Source of the DNA: SAR202 cluster bacterium AC-647-P02_OGT_505m
Lineage (GTDB): Bacteria; Chloroflexota; Dehalococcoidia; Lucifugimonadales; UBA826
DNA length: 58,922 bases
Assembly (NCBI GenBank): GCA_009391195.1
Contig: VEXB01000009.1
Span: 1-58,922 of the forward strand
Reading direction: 5' to 3'
Position numbers and translations under genes: made by a program. Below are positions 27,822 through 36,559 of the stretch, piece after piece; within the stretch, counting starts at the first letter, position 1, and each line of letters starts with the position of its first letter. Below the pieces are notes generated by a model. The model did no database searches and was not told the origin of the DNA. It saw only the letters and a list, made by a program, of their open reading frames with translations.

Positions 27822-28143
27822 CCGTATATGAAACCAAATAGTATTTGGAAAGTGTTTGGGAAGACAAAAATTATGGAATTTATATGCATTTGCCTAACAA
27901 GTTTAATTCAATCATAAATTCCATCAGCAGTGAGTCGTTCATCGTCGGAAATACAACACAATCTACAGCTAATTCTAGTCTCCCCAGTGCCATCCAATTA
28001 AGTATTACCCGGACGAAACAATATCAATGATTTTTGGGCTTAACTTTCAGGGGAGTTCTCACCTGTGAATATAACTTCCACAGAATGGTAGTTTATACTT
28101 ACAGAAGTATATTTGATGATGGGCACGAAGTAGAGAGACTACA
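27822..28143. other. divergent intergenic region, no gene supported
   Basis: This 322-bp space separates the permease pair from the orphan gene at 28144. Short open frames exist on both strands (61 codons plus at 27845; about 37 codons minus), but neither has a Shine-Dalgarno or a recognisable protein. One perfect hairpin, TATACTT-ACAG-AAGTATA, lies at 28094-28111, about 33 bp before the orphan gene, and may be an operator or part of a promoter. No tRNA or other RNA fold was recognised. Confidence 0.5.
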
Positions 28144-28767
28144 ATGACTAATTCCATAGCCCAAGCCACATATAACATCACAGACCAGTCGCTTGAAAAC
28201 ATGGCGCTTGATTTGAAGAATTTACCAGACGAGTTATCAGGGTTCTCACCATTCAGAGAAAGTGTTCTAGATAACAAGTTGATGGCATCTCACGGGTTCC
28301 CTGGTAATACCGAGGATAAATACAACGCCGCAGGTCGTATGACTGGGTATCTCAGAGAGTTTGCATCCCCTTCTGCCATTCCCAAAAGAGAAGATGGGCA
28401 AAATATCGTTGCTGCAACAGTTATACATCTGTTTGAAAATGAAGATTCCGCTGCGTCTTGGATGACAAATGTTTTCGTCAAACAGTTTAAGGAAAACATC
28501 GGACGAGAAGTAGGTGAAGACCAAAAACTAGTAGCCGTTGAAGAGCTTGAAATTGATGATTTTTATGACAGGGCGGTCGGAATACGTGCTGTCCAAGACG
28601 GGGTTGATGGAATACTCTCTACCACAGTCATAGATTTCCGGATCGGTAGAATTTTGGGTGTTTCATTTGTGGTAACAGTTGGCGACCATGGAAGAACAGA
28701 ACTCACGACAATGCTGGGACTTGAACTTGAGCGAAACATAGTTAGAGAATTACTGACTACTGGATAG
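28144..28767 (+). CDS. protein of unknown function, 207 residues
   Basis: I do not recognise a family. The protein is acidic and soluble, without signal peptide or membrane helix. It has alternating helices and strands, for example GQNIVAATVIHLFENEDSAASWM (around 90-110) and ILSTTVIDFRIGRILGVSFVV (around 158-178). The pattern of a hydrophobic strand followed by a helix with DSAASWM, repeated loosely in two halves, resembles a dimeric alpha-beta barrel or lipoprotein-like stress sensor, but this is speculation. GAGAG lies 8 nt before the ATG. It is monocistronic, between a divergent permease pair and the convergent dnaE2. Confidence 0.6.
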   Translation: MTNSIAQATYNITDQSLENMALDLKNLPDELSGFSPFRESVLDNKLMASHGFPGNTEDKYNAAGRMTGYLREFASPSAIPKREDGQNIVAATVIHLFENEDSAASWMTNVFVKQFKENIGREVGEDQKLVAVEELEIDDFYDRAVGIRAVQDGVDGILSTTVIDFRIGRILGVSFVVTVGDHGRTELTTMLGLELERNIVRELLTTG

Positions 28768-28846
28768 CCACTTCCTAGTTATTCAATCAAATCCAATGGA
28801 ATAATGGAAACACATTGTTTTTACAGACGATTCATTGGGTAAAAAA

Positions 28847-31800
28847 TTAATGCCAATCGTGGCCTGCTGGTAACTCTGCAGTCGCGGTTATTGCCTTTAA
28901 TCTAGACACCACAATATTTGTGGTTCCATCCCAGTTGGATATAAATCCCGTAGCCAGTAACAAAGGTTCTTTTAACAAGTGCTTGTACTGATCAAATACG
29001 TCACGCCAAACTATTAATTGCACATCCCCCGTTTCATCTTCAACAGTGACAAACACCGTTCCTTTGTTACCACTAGGATGTTGCCGTGCAATAGCCCAGC
29101 CTCCAACTGTAACTTCTTGACCTTCATAGAGCGAATAAACATCTATTGCTCGCTTAGTGTTTGAAGGCAACCGATGACGAAAAAATTCCATGATATGCCC
29201 ACTAGGATAAATATCCATGTATTTATATTCACCCAACATTTTCTCATATGGGCTAAAATCGACCAGTTCAGGAACGCTGTCATCCATTAAAAGCGGCAAA
29301 GGTCTGTTTTCTCCGGAAGGAGTTGGATAAACCCCCGCTTCCCAAAGAAATTTCTTGCGATTACGCGATATGCCAGGTATCAAGTCAAAGGCCCCTGCAT
29401 ATACGAGAGATTCAACAACACTTGCATCCACTGACACTCTGCGAACAAAATCTCCCACAGACGAAAACAGTCCATTCTCAACGCGTTCTCTAATTATCTC
29501 ATTCGCATATCGCACACCGACACCTTTAATAAACTCGAGACCTAAAAGAAGAGAATTTTTATGATAAGAACATTTTGAATCGCTGAGATTAACACATGGA
29601 TTTAGAAAAGGGACACCAAATCTTCGAGCATCCTGTTTTATAGCTTCTATAGGGTAAAATCCCATAGGCTGATTGTTCATGAGAGTCACAAAAAACTCTA
29701 GAGTGTAATGATATTTCATCCATGCCGCTTGATAAGCTGAGACAGCAAATGCGTGAGAATGTGATTCTGGAAACATATAGTGTCCATTAATCTTTTCAAA
29801 TATCTTCAGCGCAATATTCTGATCTACACCCTTAGTTAGAGCTCCGTCACGAAACCGCTCCCAGTAAGAGTTAATAACGTATTCGTTGTTACGGCGGGTA
29901 AACGCTCTGCGCATTTCATCTGCATCAGCTTGACTAAGACCTGATACATCAGATATCAACTGCACAACCTGCTCCTGCCATACTATGATTCCGTAACCTC
30001 GTTTGAGAGCACGTTCCTCCAGCGGATGATCATATGTCCATGGCATTCCATAACGATATCGTTTGATGAAATCTGAAACGGCGCTTCCCTGTAGTCCGAC
30101 ACCGGGACGAATTAGGGCCACTTGATACGCTAAATCCTGAAGATTTCGAGACATAAGACGTTGTCCCATTTTGAGTTGCGCTGGTGACTGCAGAAGAAAA
30201 ACTCCACGTGACTCACCACGGTTGATCATGTCATACACATCCGAATCTTCATGATCAATACGACTCAAATCAATGCGATTTCCGGTTCTACGCTCAATAA
30301 GTGAAACAGCTTCTTCTAGCTGGTCTAGTACAGGAAGAGATAGTATGTCTATCTTGGCAAATCCGGCATCCGCAACACTGTCCTTATCCCAGTCAATGAT
30401 ATATCGACCCTCAATGGCACCTTGGCGTGATGGAACCATGCGAGACACTGGGGTTGAGCTTAAAATCATTCCCCCAACATGTTGGCCCAGTCTTTTTGGT
30501 GCTCCCTGAAGTTGAGGAGCCAAGTAGATAAGATCCCTCCAGAGTGGATAATCCACTCTGTGCCTAAAATCATTAGTTAAAAGCATCTCATCACGAAGAT
30601 GAGATGCTTCATGACTATGAACTTGCTTTGACAGACGGAGCAAATCCTCTTTTGGAATCCCAAGCGCTTTCCCAACATCAGTAATAGCCCCTTTTGCTCT
30701 GTAAGTGGTTATCATACCGGCAAGCACAGCAAAATCAGATCCAAAATGCTCCTGCACACGAACCAGAAGTTTCTCTCTCAAAGAACGAGGAAAATCAAGA
30801 TCTATATCTGGCATAACACGCAAATCATCTGGTAAAAATCGCTCTAGAGTCAGATCGTATATGAGTGGATCTATGTGAGATATCCCAATAAGGTAGCCCG
30901 TGAGCATAGCAACCGACGAGCCTCTTCCTCTCCCAGGAGGTCTCCACTCCAAAGGATCTTCTGGATTAGCTCGACCTATCTCAATCATAATTTCACGCGC
31001 AATTTGCGCTATTTCCCTGTAAATAAGCATGAATCCAGCAAGTCCATGTTTATGAATCAATCTAAGCTCCTCAGCCAATCTAGATTCCACTACTTCGTCT
31101 ATAAACCCATATCTTCTTATAGCTGCCTCATGGCAAAGTCTCTTCAAATATGTCAAAGGTGTATATCCATCTGGTACATCCGGATTAGGAAGGGCATACC
31201 CCAAATCTGATGAGAGATCAAAGTTGCACATATCAGCCACTTTCAAGGTATTACTAAGTGCGTCTGGAATAGATTCAAACAATCCTGACATCTGTTTGGC
31301 GGACTTCATATAAAACTCACTGTTGGGTTTTATATGAGGTATAACCTGATCAATAGTAGTATTACGACGCATTGCAACGAGCAAATTTTGTAAACGGTGA
31401 CGTTCTGGAACGTGGTAATGAACGTTGTTAGTAGCAACAACGGGTACATGCGCTCTACGTGCAAGGTCATTCAAAGCACGGGTTATAGCTTTATCACCAT
31501 GGACAAAATTCCGATTCAGTTCTACGTAAACAGATCCGCAACCAAACCAGTCTAAATACTGATGGAGTTTGTTCTCAGCTTCTTCAATCCTGCCTTTAGA
31601 AACAAGACGCGATAGTGTGCCCTGGGTAGATCCTGTAAGTAAAACCACTCCATCAGAGTATGATGGAATGTAGCTAGGATCTAGCCGAGGATTACGACGG
31701 TCAGACATGTTTGCAAATGTGAATAACTGAGATATGTTCGAATAGCCCTTGCGGTTCTTAGCTAAAAGAACAACCTGTGACCCGTCTGACAGAATTAACT

Positions 31801-32002
31801 CTCCTCCCGTCAATGGGTTGATTCCCAAACTTTTTGCCTGACGTGCAAACTCCAACGCTCCACACATGTTGTAGTCAGTCAACCCCATCGCTGGGTACCC
31901 TAGTTGTACCGCACGATCAAGAAGTTCATGAACGTGAGATGCTCCTTCTCCAAAAGAGTAGAAGCTATGAGAATGTAACTCTACATACTGCTCATGACTC
32001 AT
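28847..32002 (-). CDS. dnaE2: error-prone DNA polymerase III alpha, DnaE2/ImuC type
   Basis: DnaE2 is the translesion polymerase of the ImuB-DnaE2 mutasome. The 1051-residue protein has an N-terminal PHP domain (YVELHSHSFYS), the C-family catalytic core with MPDIDLDFPR (around 400) and AKIDILSL (around 550), helix-hairpin-helix regions and an OB fold (GQEVTVGGWAIARQ, around 950). Two PHP metal positions are changed (TDYN for TDH, NNVH for NDVH), so its nuclease site is probably dead; polymerase aspartates are intact. ATG 32002 is chosen because it follows the imuB stop by 13 bp and gives the family's MSxxYVELH start; a longer frame from 32077 would overlap imuB. It is cotranscribed with imuB under an SOS-like promoter. 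Confidence 0.92.
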   Translation of the reverse strand: MSHEQYVELHSHSFYSFGEGASHVHELLDRAVQLGYPAMGLTDYNMCGALEFARQAKSLGINPLTGGELILSDGSQVVLLAKNRKGYSNISQLFTFANMSDRRNPRLDPSYIPSYSDGVVLLTGSTQGTLSRLVSKGRIEEAENKLHQYLDWFGCGSVYVELNRNFVHGDKAITRALNDLARRAHVPVVATNNVHYHVPERHRLQNLLVAMRRNTTIDQVIPHIKPNSEFYMKSAKQMSGLFESIPDALSNTLKVADMCNFDLSSDLGYALPNPDVPDGYTPLTYLKRLCHEAAIRRYGFIDEVVESRLAEELRLIHKHGLAGFMLIYREIAQIAREIMIEIGRANPEDPLEWRPPGRGRGSSVAMLTGYLIGISHIDPLIYDLTLERFLPDDLRVMPDIDLDFPRSLREKLLVRVQEHFGSDFAVLAGMITTYRAKGAITDVGKALGIPKEDLLRLSKQVHSHEASHLRDEMLLTNDFRHRVDYPLWRDLIYLAPQLQGAPKRLGQHVGGMILSSTPVSRMVPSRQGAIEGRYIIDWDKDSVADAGFAKIDILSLPVLDQLEEAVSLIERRTGNRIDLSRIDHEDSDVYDMINRGESRGVFLLQSPAQLKMGQRLMSRNLQDLAYQVALIRPGVGLQGSAVSDFIKRYRYGMPWTYDHPLEERALKRGYGIIVWQEQVVQLISDVSGLSQADADEMRRAFTRRNNEYVINSYWERFRDGALTKGVDQNIALKIFEKINGHYMFPESHSHAFAVSAYQAAWMKYHYTLEFFVTLMNNQPMGFYPIEAIKQDARRFGVPFLNPCVNLSDSKCSYHKNSLLLGLEFIKGVGVRYANEIIRERVENGLFSSVGDFVRRVSVDASVVESLVYAGAFDLIPGISRNRKKFLWEAGVYPTPSGENRPLPLLMDDSVPELVDFSPYEKMLGEYKYMDIYPSGHIMEFFRHRLPSNTKRAIDVYSLYEGQEVTVGGWAIARQHPSGNKGTVFVTVEDETGDVQLIVWRDVFDQYKHLLKEPLLLATGFISNWDGTTNIVVSRLKAITATAELPAGHDWH

Positions 32003-32015
32003 ATTTGATATCTCA

Positions 32016-33620
32016 TCAATAATTTTGTCGATACCATCGTGAACCATTGACACTGGTTGAGGGTGATGTATATGCACTATGACTCAGATCCTTAAACACC
32101 GTAACCAAATTGTGAGTATCGGTTTGAAGAAGGTAGTAAATCCGCTTTACAGGCACAGGCATCCACCACAAATCAATCTTCCACATATCTAAAGGCCTTG
32201 CTGAAATATTTATGTTAGTTATTCCAATGGTTTTATTTCTTGATGGCATCGCTATTGAAACAGGAACCCCATTGGACTCAAGTACTTTAATCTCTTCAGG
32301 CATATTAGTCGGAAGAACGCTATTACTTGAACTAGGGTCAATCGACACTCTTACTGCTCTCATTTCTGGAAGAGGGTGTGCAGAATCTATTTCTACAATG
32401 CGATACAAAGAGTTAACACTATTCATCTTGGATTGAAGCTGGCGATCTATTCGAACAAACCTTTCTGCGAGTTTCTGTGAATCTTCCCTAGAATCCGTGA
32501 ATGCTCGTGACTGAATCCCAAATTCTCCTGAGAATCTAGATATCGACATAGCAACATCCTCAATAGGACCGGGAAGATCCAATGTTGAGAAGATACTGCG
32601 TATAGAAAATGAGGCAGCGTGTGAACTTCCAGCAGGCTCTTTTAAAACTATGTTCTTACTCCAGCCAGGCGCATTGAGAATGGAACACTCAAGTGAAAAT
32701 TCGCTTGCGTAACGACTTTTTAACTCGGGTCTTCTATAAGCTTTATGCAAAATCGAATCAATTGCTGTTAATAAAACTTCTTTTGAAGTTGAAGCAAACG
32801 GTAATGAAATATATTCTGATATCTCGTCACACCTTTTAGTTATAGGCACTCTGTCAGTATCTATACCTTTAGCCAATTCCCATACTTTGGAAACTCCAAG
32901 CCCGAAACGTGCCTGAATCATTCCAAGGTCATAAGAAGCAAGATCACCTATGTTATGGATTCCAAACCTATGCAATGCTGAAATTTTTTTCCATTCGATA
33001 GGTAGATGATCAACAGAAAAAGAGGAAATAAAATCCGATGTGATCTGAGTTATATCGTCATGATCTTTTTGTGAAGCTACCCGTGTAGCTCCACCTGGAT
33101 TAGTTGATAGTGCCGCAAGATAAGAAGGAAATTTACCATGAGCAATTCCTACTCGCGCCTGTAAATAGTTGGGAACAGACCTGAGAATACGTGAGCATAT
33201 TTCCGCATCATTAATTTCTAGAGAAGTAATTTTTTTAGAATTAAATACCTGTGATATACGGGTTATATCCATATAAACCTTGCCAAGACCATCCACTTGA
33301 ACAGCAGGGACGATTTTTTCTAGCTTAGACACAACTTCTGCAAACACTTTTCCATAACTAACTAAGTTTGCCTGAATAAATACTGAATCGGGATGTCTCC
33401 GCGAAGCTAATGCAAGAGGCATGCCTATCGAAACACTATTAACACCTTTTGATACGTCAAATACCACAGGACGAATACTAGAAATACGAGACGCTCGAGA
33501 ATCACCCTGTGTATACAAAATAAGATCTCTATCAACCAGTTCAGGATGACGCAGTGTTTCTTCTTTTATACCTAAATGCGTTATAAGTAAGCATGCTATT
33601 TTTTTATGTTCAAAGTCCAT
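32016..33620 (-). CDS. imuB: ImuB, inactive Y-family polymerase homolog
   Basis: ImuB is a catalytically dead Y-family homolog that links DnaE2 to the sliding clamp. In 534 residues the Y-family order can be followed: a degenerate palm (ACLLITHLGI where an active enzyme has DxD; VQVDGLGKVYMDIT where SxDE is expected), the fingers GARVGIAHGK-like segment, helix-hairpin-helix FGIHNIGDLASYDLG, and a little-finger region (ISEYISLPFASTSKEVLLTAI). The C-terminal 150 residues are the ImuB-specific tail. No imuA gene is adjacent. ATG 33620 lies only about 10 bp after a -10 box, so the transcript may be leaderless. dnaE2 follows 13 bp downstream. Confidence 0.88.
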   Translation of the reverse strand: MDFEHKKIACLLITHLGIKEETLRHPELVDRDLILYTQGDSRASRISSIRPVVFDVSKGVNSVSIGMPLALASRRHPDSVFIQANLVSYGKVFAEVVSKLEKIVPAVQVDGLGKVYMDITRISQVFNSKKITSLEINDAEICSRILRSVPNYLQARVGIAHGKFPSYLAALSTNPGGATRVASQKDHDDITQITSDFISSFSVDHLPIEWKKISALHRFGIHNIGDLASYDLGMIQARFGLGVSKVWELAKGIDTDRVPITKRCDEISEYISLPFASTSKEVLLTAIDSILHKAYRRPELKSRYASEFSLECSILNAPGWSKNIVLKEPAGSSHAASFSIRSIFSTLDLPGPIEDVAMSISRFSGEFGIQSRAFTDSREDSQKLAERFVRIDRQLQSKMNSVNSLYRIVEIDSAHPLPEMRAVRVSIDPSSSNSVLPTNMPEEIKVLESNGVPVSIAMPSRNKTIGITNINISARPLDMWKIDLWWMPVPVKRIYYLLQTDTHNLVTVFKDLSHSAYTSPSTSVNGSRWYRQNY

Positions 33621-33629
33621 GACCTTACG

Positions 33630-33659
33630 ATTATATTAGAACATATGTTCGTTATTCAA
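33630..33659 (-). promoter_or_regulatory. SOS-type promoter of imuB-dnaE2 with LexA-like operator
   Basis: On the minus strand TTGAAT (33654-33659) and TATAAT (33630-33635) are spaced by 18 bp. Between them lies CGAACATATGTTCT (33638-33651), a perfect GAAC-N4-GTTC palindrome and 13 of 14 bases of the CGAACN4GTTCG LexA box known from Gram-positive and actinobacterial lineages. Overlap of operator and promoter fits repression. The expected start point is about 3 nt before the imuB ATG. Confidence 0.75.
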
Positions 33660-33827
33660 ATGTCATGAACTAGATTTTGTAGCTATCGCTATCAATTACA
33701 TATTTCTTGATAAATTGACCCCACTATAAGGCAATGGTATCTTCGCGTTCATAATGAAAAACTGTCACGTGTGCTAGAGATACATTTTTAGAACCTGTAA
33801 TACGAAGTAGATCAAGGAGAATTTAAG

Positions 33828-34778
33828 ATGAGCGTCACAGTAGGAAGCGGAAATTTCAAATATGAGGCTGTAGACATGTGGCCTACACTGCCGGAGGGAG
33901 CAAGATTAATAGAAACTCCTGGAGTAGCCGTAGATTCTCAAGATGAGATATACACGTTCAGTCGTAATACAGACCATCCCGTTATGGTATTCGATAGAGA
34001 TGGAAACTTCTTACGCGGCTTTGGTGCCGGAATATTCAGTAATCGTACACACGGCATATTTATAGGTCCAGATGACACAGTCTATTGTGCCGATGACGGC
34101 ATCCACACCATAACAAAATTTACCCGTGATGGAGATCTACTCATGACGATAGGCACCCCAGGTCAATCATCTGAGATATGGAAGGGTGATCCATTTAACC
34201 GACCAACGCATGCCGCGGTATCAAAAAAAAATGGAGACATATTCATCACAGATGGCTATGGTAACTTCAGAGTTCACAAATATTCATCTGAAGGACAACA
34301 CATAAAATCCTGGGGAGAACCTGGTATAGAGCCTGGTCAATTTCTACGACCGCATAACATAGCAGTTGATAATGACGATAGAGTTATAGTGGCAGATCGT
34401 GAAGCACACCGAGTACAAGTCTTTGACACAGACGGAAACGTCCTTGATGTATGGAATGACATATTCATGCCCAATGGATTAACTATAGGGCCCGATGGAA
34501 ACACATACATAGGCGAGCTTCCAGGTGGCACTCGGGAGGATCCTACTCCTCCGAACCACGGCCATAACATAAGCATAATCAGTCCATCAGGTGAAAAACT
34601 AGCACGAATAGGCCATCCCGAAGAGGGAGAAGAACCTGGAAAGTTTATTGCACCTCACGGTGTAGGCGTTGATTCCCATGGCGATATTTACGTTGGTGAG
34701 GTGTCATATACAATCCGCGGAAGTAATATGACTCCCCCAAAAGAGCTACGCTCTTTGAGCAAGCTCAAGAAAATATAG
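33828..34778 (+). CDS. NHL-repeat six-bladed beta-propeller protein
   Basis: The 316-residue protein consists of NHL-type blades, recognisable by repeated H/G-I-AVD...D-I-YVAD patterns: TPGVAVDSQDEIYTF, THGIFIGPDDTVYCAD, PTHAAVSKKNGDIFITD, RPHNIAVDNDDRVIVAD, PNGLTIGPDGNTYIGE and APHGVGVDSHGDIYVGE. Six blades fit one closed propeller. There is no signal peptide, so it is cytoplasmic. Related soluble propellers include lactonases and the lyase part of peptidyl-glycine amidating enzyme; which one applies is not clear. AAGGAG stands 8 nt before the ATG. It is divergent from imuB and convergent with the GNAT gene, 4 bp apart. Confidence 0.82.
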   Translation: MSVTVGSGNFKYEAVDMWPTLPEGARLIETPGVAVDSQDEIYTFSRNTDHPVMVFDRDGNFLRGFGAGIFSNRTHGIFIGPDDTVYCADDGIHTITKFTRDGDLLMTIGTPGQSSEIWKGDPFNRPTHAAVSKKNGDIFITDGYGNFRVHKYSSEGQHIKSWGEPGIEPGQFLRPHNIAVDNDDRVIVADREAHRVQVFDTDGNVLDVWNDIFMPNGLTIGPDGNTYIGELPGGTREDPTPPNHGHNISIISPSGEKLARIGHPEEGEEPGKFIAPHGVGVDSHGDIYVGEVSYTIRGSNMTPPKELRSLSKLKKI

Positions 34779-34782
34779 AATG

Positions 34783-35346
34783 TCAATCCCTCGTAGTTGA
34801 ATAAGGCCAGCCTGGGGGAATTAACTGAGTATCCTGGACCGTCTTATACACACGCATACCTCTTGCCTCATAATTGATAAGAGCATTGGGATGGTCCAGG
34901 CTACAGGTGTGAAGCCAAACCCTATTAGCTCCTAAAGTAAACGCCCTTTGGAGACTGTCACTGAGCATATGGGCACCGAGACCTTTTCCAATTGCATGGT
35001 CCATAAGACCAAAATAAGATATCTCAGTATCTTCATTAGCTCCATTCTCCAGCTCATAATAGCCTGCAATCTGTGCACAACCATGAGATTCTATCTCCAT
35101 AACCAAAAGTCGAACTCTCGGATCATCAAATCGACTCTTCCATTGCTCCAAGCTCCAAAAATATCTGTCGATCCAATACCAATTGCTACCTACCTTCCGG
35201 TATAACCACTGAGTGAACCTAGGATCCGGTTTTAAAACTTGATAAATCCGAATACTAGATACTTCAGATTTTTTAGTTGTTAGCTCCTTTTCTGAAGTAA
35301 CTTCCAGAAAATGAACTGTTATTGGAATACTCCCCCACATAGTCAT
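34783..35346 (-). CDS. GNAT-family N-acetyltransferase
   Basis: The C-terminal half has the GNAT fold: beta-4 IAGYYELE, the acetyl-CoA loop AIGKGLGAHMLSDSL, and LHTCSLDHPNALINYEARGMRVY, a strong GNAT ending. Substrate unknown. The start is unclear. ATG 35346, used here, has no ribosome site. A strong GGGGGAG (about 35330-35336) instead points, at 7 nt, to an ATA codon at 35322, which would begin ITVHFLEVTSEKEL. An upstream TTG at 35379 is also in frame. It follows the MR/MLE gene on the same strand by about 35 bp, so it may modify a product or intermediate of that pathway. Confidence 0.8.
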   Translation of the reverse strand: MTMWGSIPITVHFLEVTSEKELTTKKSEVSSIRIYQVLKPDPRFTQWLYRKVGSNWYWIDRYFWSLEQWKSRFDDPRVRLLVMEIESHGCAQIAGYYELENGANEDTEISYFGLMDHAIGKGLGAHMLSDSLQRAFTLGANRVWLHTCSLDHPNALINYEARGMRVYKTVQDTQLIPPGWPYSTTRD

Positions 35347-35381
35347 ATCTGTGGAAATGCCAACATTCACTTTAGTCAAGC

Positions 35382-36506
35382 TTAAAGCTTTCCGACCCTA
35401 TATTTATTCAAAACTTCCATATTCAATTCAAAACCTATACCGGGCCTGTCGGGTACCGTTACATACCCATCATCATCCGGCACCATGCGGGGCAAAAACA
35501 TATCGGCCCTTAGCGGATCTACAGCGACTGGATAATATTCAAGGAATTCTCCATGGGGAATCGCAGCGGCAAGAGGAAGTTGCAGTTCCTGACATCCATG
35601 AGGGGCCACGGACACTCCACGCTCTAGCGCGAGATCAGTAACATCTTTAGCAACGTCATATCCTGGGCATATAGTAACGTCAACATTCAAAATATCGGCA
35701 CCATGGTTGTCCATAAGTGTCTCAAAATGGGAAAGATGATATCCATTTTCGCCAGTCGCAATTTTTACACTTGAAGCCGCTTTTAGAGTCCCATGTTCTT
35801 TGTACCTATGTATTGGCATAGGTTCTTCAAACCAATAAACTCCAAACTTCTCCAACTCATCTGAGAATTCCAAAGAAGTATCTAAATCAAGAGCACAATT
35901 TGCATCCACCATAAGAACAACATCATCACCGACCGCATTTCGTGCCGCTTCTACACGCTTCATATCCCCGATAACTCCCTGGTTAGGGTCACCAATCTTT
36001 ATTTTCACGGCCCCAGCGTGCATTTCATGAATATTAAAAAGTACCTCTTCTTGTAATTCCTCTAAACCTTTGCCTTCAGCATAATAGCCACCTGCTATAT
36101 AGGTTCTGATGCGGTCTTGGGCACCCCCTAACAAATCATGTACAGACCTGCCTAAAGCCTTACCTTTAATATCCCAACAGGCTATATTGATCGCAGCCAA
36201 AACTTGCGTGTTCACACCGCCAGGACCCAATATTTTAATGTGTTTTTCACCAAGATCCTGCGCAATTGAACGAGTATCCATGGGATCTCGTCCAATCAAA
36301 AGCTCTCTGAAATAGTCAACAAAAGGAGGAAATATAGCGAGAGGGCGTTCTGCTGCGGTGCCTCCATTCCAACCATACCCTTCAATACCTTCGTCCGTCT
36401 TGACTGTAACCTTATGCAAGCGACCAGGACCATAGAAATGTCCCCCATTCCATATCCCAGGTCTTTCCCACTCAAAAACTTCACTAACTACGTCAATTAT
36501 CTTCAT
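35382..36506 (-). CDS. mandelate racemase/muconate lactonizing enzyme family, KxK type
   Basis: An enolase-superfamily dehydratase or epimerase acting on carboxylate sugars or related acids. The 374-residue protein has a capping domain and a modified TIM barrel with the acid/base K168-I-K170, metal ligands D201 (VDAN), E227 (WFEEP) and E253 (TGEN), and a D276...H303 dyad (APHGCQE). That is the MR-subgroup pattern of a working enzyme. ATG 36506 has AGGA 8 nt upstream; the frame opens 33 bp earlier. It sits between an EamA transporter gene (upstream, 53 bp) and a GNAT gene, suggesting uptake then dehydration of an organic acid. The substrate is not readable from sequence. Confidence 0.9.
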   Translation of the reverse strand: MKIIDVVSEVFEWERPGIWNGGHFYGPGRLHKVTVKTDEGIEGYGWNGGTAAERPLAIFPPFVDYFRELLIGRDPMDTRSIAQDLGEKHIKILGPGGVNTQVLAAINIACWDIKGKALGRSVHDLLGGAQDRIRTYIAGGYYAEGKGLEELQEEVLFNIHEMHAGAVKIKIGDPNQGVIGDMKRVEAARNAVGDDVVLMVDANCALDLDTSLEFSDELEKFGVYWFEEPMPIHRYKEHGTLKAASSVKIATGENGYHLSHFETLMDNHGADILNVDVTICPGYDVAKDVTDLALERGVSVAPHGCQELQLPLAAAIPHGEFLEYYPVAVDPLRADMFLPRMVPDDDGYVTVPDRPGIGFELNMEVLNKYRVGKL

Positions 36507-36559
36507 TTTATAATTCCTGTAAGCTTTGTTATTGCCCATACGAAAGACATTTAATTTTA

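Noticed and set aside
27845-28030. 61-codon plus-strand open frame
   Set aside because: No Shine-Dalgarno, no recognisable protein pattern, and Ser/Asn-rich random-looking composition in a divergent spacer.
32003-32077. 25-residue N-terminal extension of DnaE2 overlapping imuB
   Set aside because: It would overlap imuB by 62 bp; the PHP domain starts right after ATG 32002, which lies 13 bp past the imuB stop.
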